Below are positions 62,992 to 64,000 of a stretch of DNA of 64,000 nucleotides, piece after piece (position 1 is the stretch's first letter; each line of letters begins with the position of its first letter). The stretch comes from Rhytidiadelphus loreus. Taxonomy: Eukaryota > Streptophyta > Bryopsida > Hypnales > Hylocomiaceae. The stretch covers positions 37,946,935-38,010,934 of the forward strand of contig OX344764.1 of NCBI GenBank assembly GCA_947034895.1, given 5' to 3'. The translations under genes and the position numbers were made by a program. A model generated the notes under the pieces. It saw only the letters and a program-made list of their open reading frames with translations, was not told the origin of the DNA and did not search any database.

Positions 62992-63962
62992 GTCTCGGTA
63001 CCGAGACGGGCCCTCAGTGCCATAACGCCCTACTCAACACGACAACCCCGATGTACAAACACACTCATCTCCGACACACAAATACACACACACCGCATTG
63101 ATAAAATAATATGGGGCAAGCCCATGCCTTCCTCACTGTTGGTCTCGGGACCGAGATGGGGCCTGATAGCCGCAACATCCTGCTCAAGTAGACAACCCCG
63201 ACACACACATACATAAGCCCTACATTGAAAAAATAATATGGGGCAAGCCCATCCCTTCCTCCTTATCAATCTCGGGACCGAGACAAGGCTTGAGAGCCAT
63301 AACGCCCTGTTCATTCACGACAGCCCAGACCAACAACAACACACGCCATGTACTCCAAAAATAATATGGTGCAAGGTCGTCCTGCCAACCCGACCTTCCC
63401 CGGGACCGAGATGGGCATGAATGCCACAACTCCCTACTCACTGTGACAATCCAGACACACAAGTACACACAACCCCGACACAAATCAACACACGCCTCAA
63501 ACTGAAAAAATAATATGGGCAAGCCAATGCCTTCCTCCATGTCGGTCTCGGGACCGAGACGAGGCCTGAGAGCCATAACGCCCTACTCACCACGACAGCC
63601 CTATACACAAACACACACGCCCTGCTACACAAATACACACGCCCAACAATAAAATAATGATATGGGGAAAGGCAATGCCTCCCTCCCGGTCGGTCTCGGG
63701 ACCGAGACAAGGCTTGAGTGCCAGAGTACCTTGCTCACCACGACAGACCCGACACACATCAACACACGCCCCGAATTGCAAAAATAAAATGGGGCAAGCC
63801 ATGCCTCCCTCGAGTCGGTCTCTGGACCGAGATGGGCCGTGAGTATCACAACGCCCTGCTCATTCACGACAATCCCGATAGACAAATACACATGCCCCAC
63901 ACTCTAAAAAGAATATGGGGCAAGATCGTCTTGCAGGCTTGACCTTCCCTAGGACTGAGACC
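62992..63962. repeat. Right block of the GTCTCGGGACCGAGAC tandem array (runs off the window)
   Basis: Cores begin at about 62992, 63142, 63269, 63397, 63545, 63693, 63818 and 63946. Spacing is 150, 127, 128, 148, 148, 125 and 128, so two unit lengths (about 127 and 148) alternate irregularly. Each unit repeats GGGGCAAGCC, the core, CACAACGCCCTACTCA and ACACACGCCC. Orientation is the same as in the left block. Open frames here are translations of the repeat. Confidence 0.92.
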
Positions 63963-64000
63963 GGGACAAAATTCCTCAACGCCCTACTCAACCACATCAT

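Larger units (their letters stand above)
59369..64000. mobile_element. Candidate Crypton-like mobile element (boundaries unknown)
   Basis: The intact tyrosine recombinase is flanked on both sides by the same direct repeat array. Inference: the array is part of, or a target hotspot for, an element moved by this enzyme. Whether the ParB-methyltransferase gene (54375-58809) belongs to it is open. The right end lies outside the window. Confidence 0.4.

Noticed and set aside
63030..63900. Minus-strand open frames of 90-118 aa near the right edge
   Set aside because: They are translations of the tandem array and repeat the same peptide (LVSVPR, GWACP); no family resemblance.
62992..63962. CRISPR-like look of the regularly spaced repeats
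   Set aside because: The spacers are themselves repeats of one another and the genome is eukaryotic; this is a satellite-like array.

Overview
The window is nuclear DNA of a plant-lineage eukaryote. Evidence: genes with many short introns (GT..AG, mostly 70-400 bp), two proteins with predicted plastid transit peptides (ferredoxin-type sulfite reductase and the isopropylmalate isomerase small subunit), a plant-type eIF(iso)4G-like factor, and long AT-rich gene-poor stretches full of plant-style transposon debris. The species is not identifiable from sequence alone; a non-seed streptophyte is my inference. All gene models were built by hand by matching splice sites, exon phase and family motifs.

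Layout. 1-4.9 kb: AT-rich, with two short terminal-inverted-repeat (TIR) elements. 5.0-14.0 kb (minus): a 24-exon gene for a DNA polymerase delta catalytic-subunit homologue. Its frame is intact through every junction, but the exonuclease acidic residues and one polymerase catalytic aspartate are replaced. 16.0-20.4 kb: a dead Tc1-like transposon holding a 1-kb foldback hairpin and a CACTA-like insertion. 22.9-33.6 kb (minus): a 33-exon autoinhibited-type (P2B) Ca2+-ATPase. 35.7-37.3 kb (minus): isopropylmalate isomerase small subunit. 41.1-42.5 kb (plus): an intronless gene for a compact eIF4E-binding/MIF4G protein. 45.0-49.6 kb (minus): eight-exon sulfite reductase. 49.8-54.4 kb: MITEs and minisatellites. 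54.4-58.8 kb (minus): a multi-exon gene joining a ParB-like domain to a beta-class DNA methyltransferase-like domain. 60.6-62.6 kb (minus): an intact 655-residue tyrosine recombinase of the Crypton/DUF3504 type, inside a tandem array whose 125-150-bp units carry a 16-bp near-palindrome.

The housekeeping genes (sulfur assimilation, leucine synthesis, calcium export, translation) are unrelated neighbours. The two parts most worth follow-up are the apparent polymerase delta pseudoenzyme and the right-hand recombinase plus ParB-methyltransferase plus palindromic-array region, which may be one mobile element of an unfamiliar kind.
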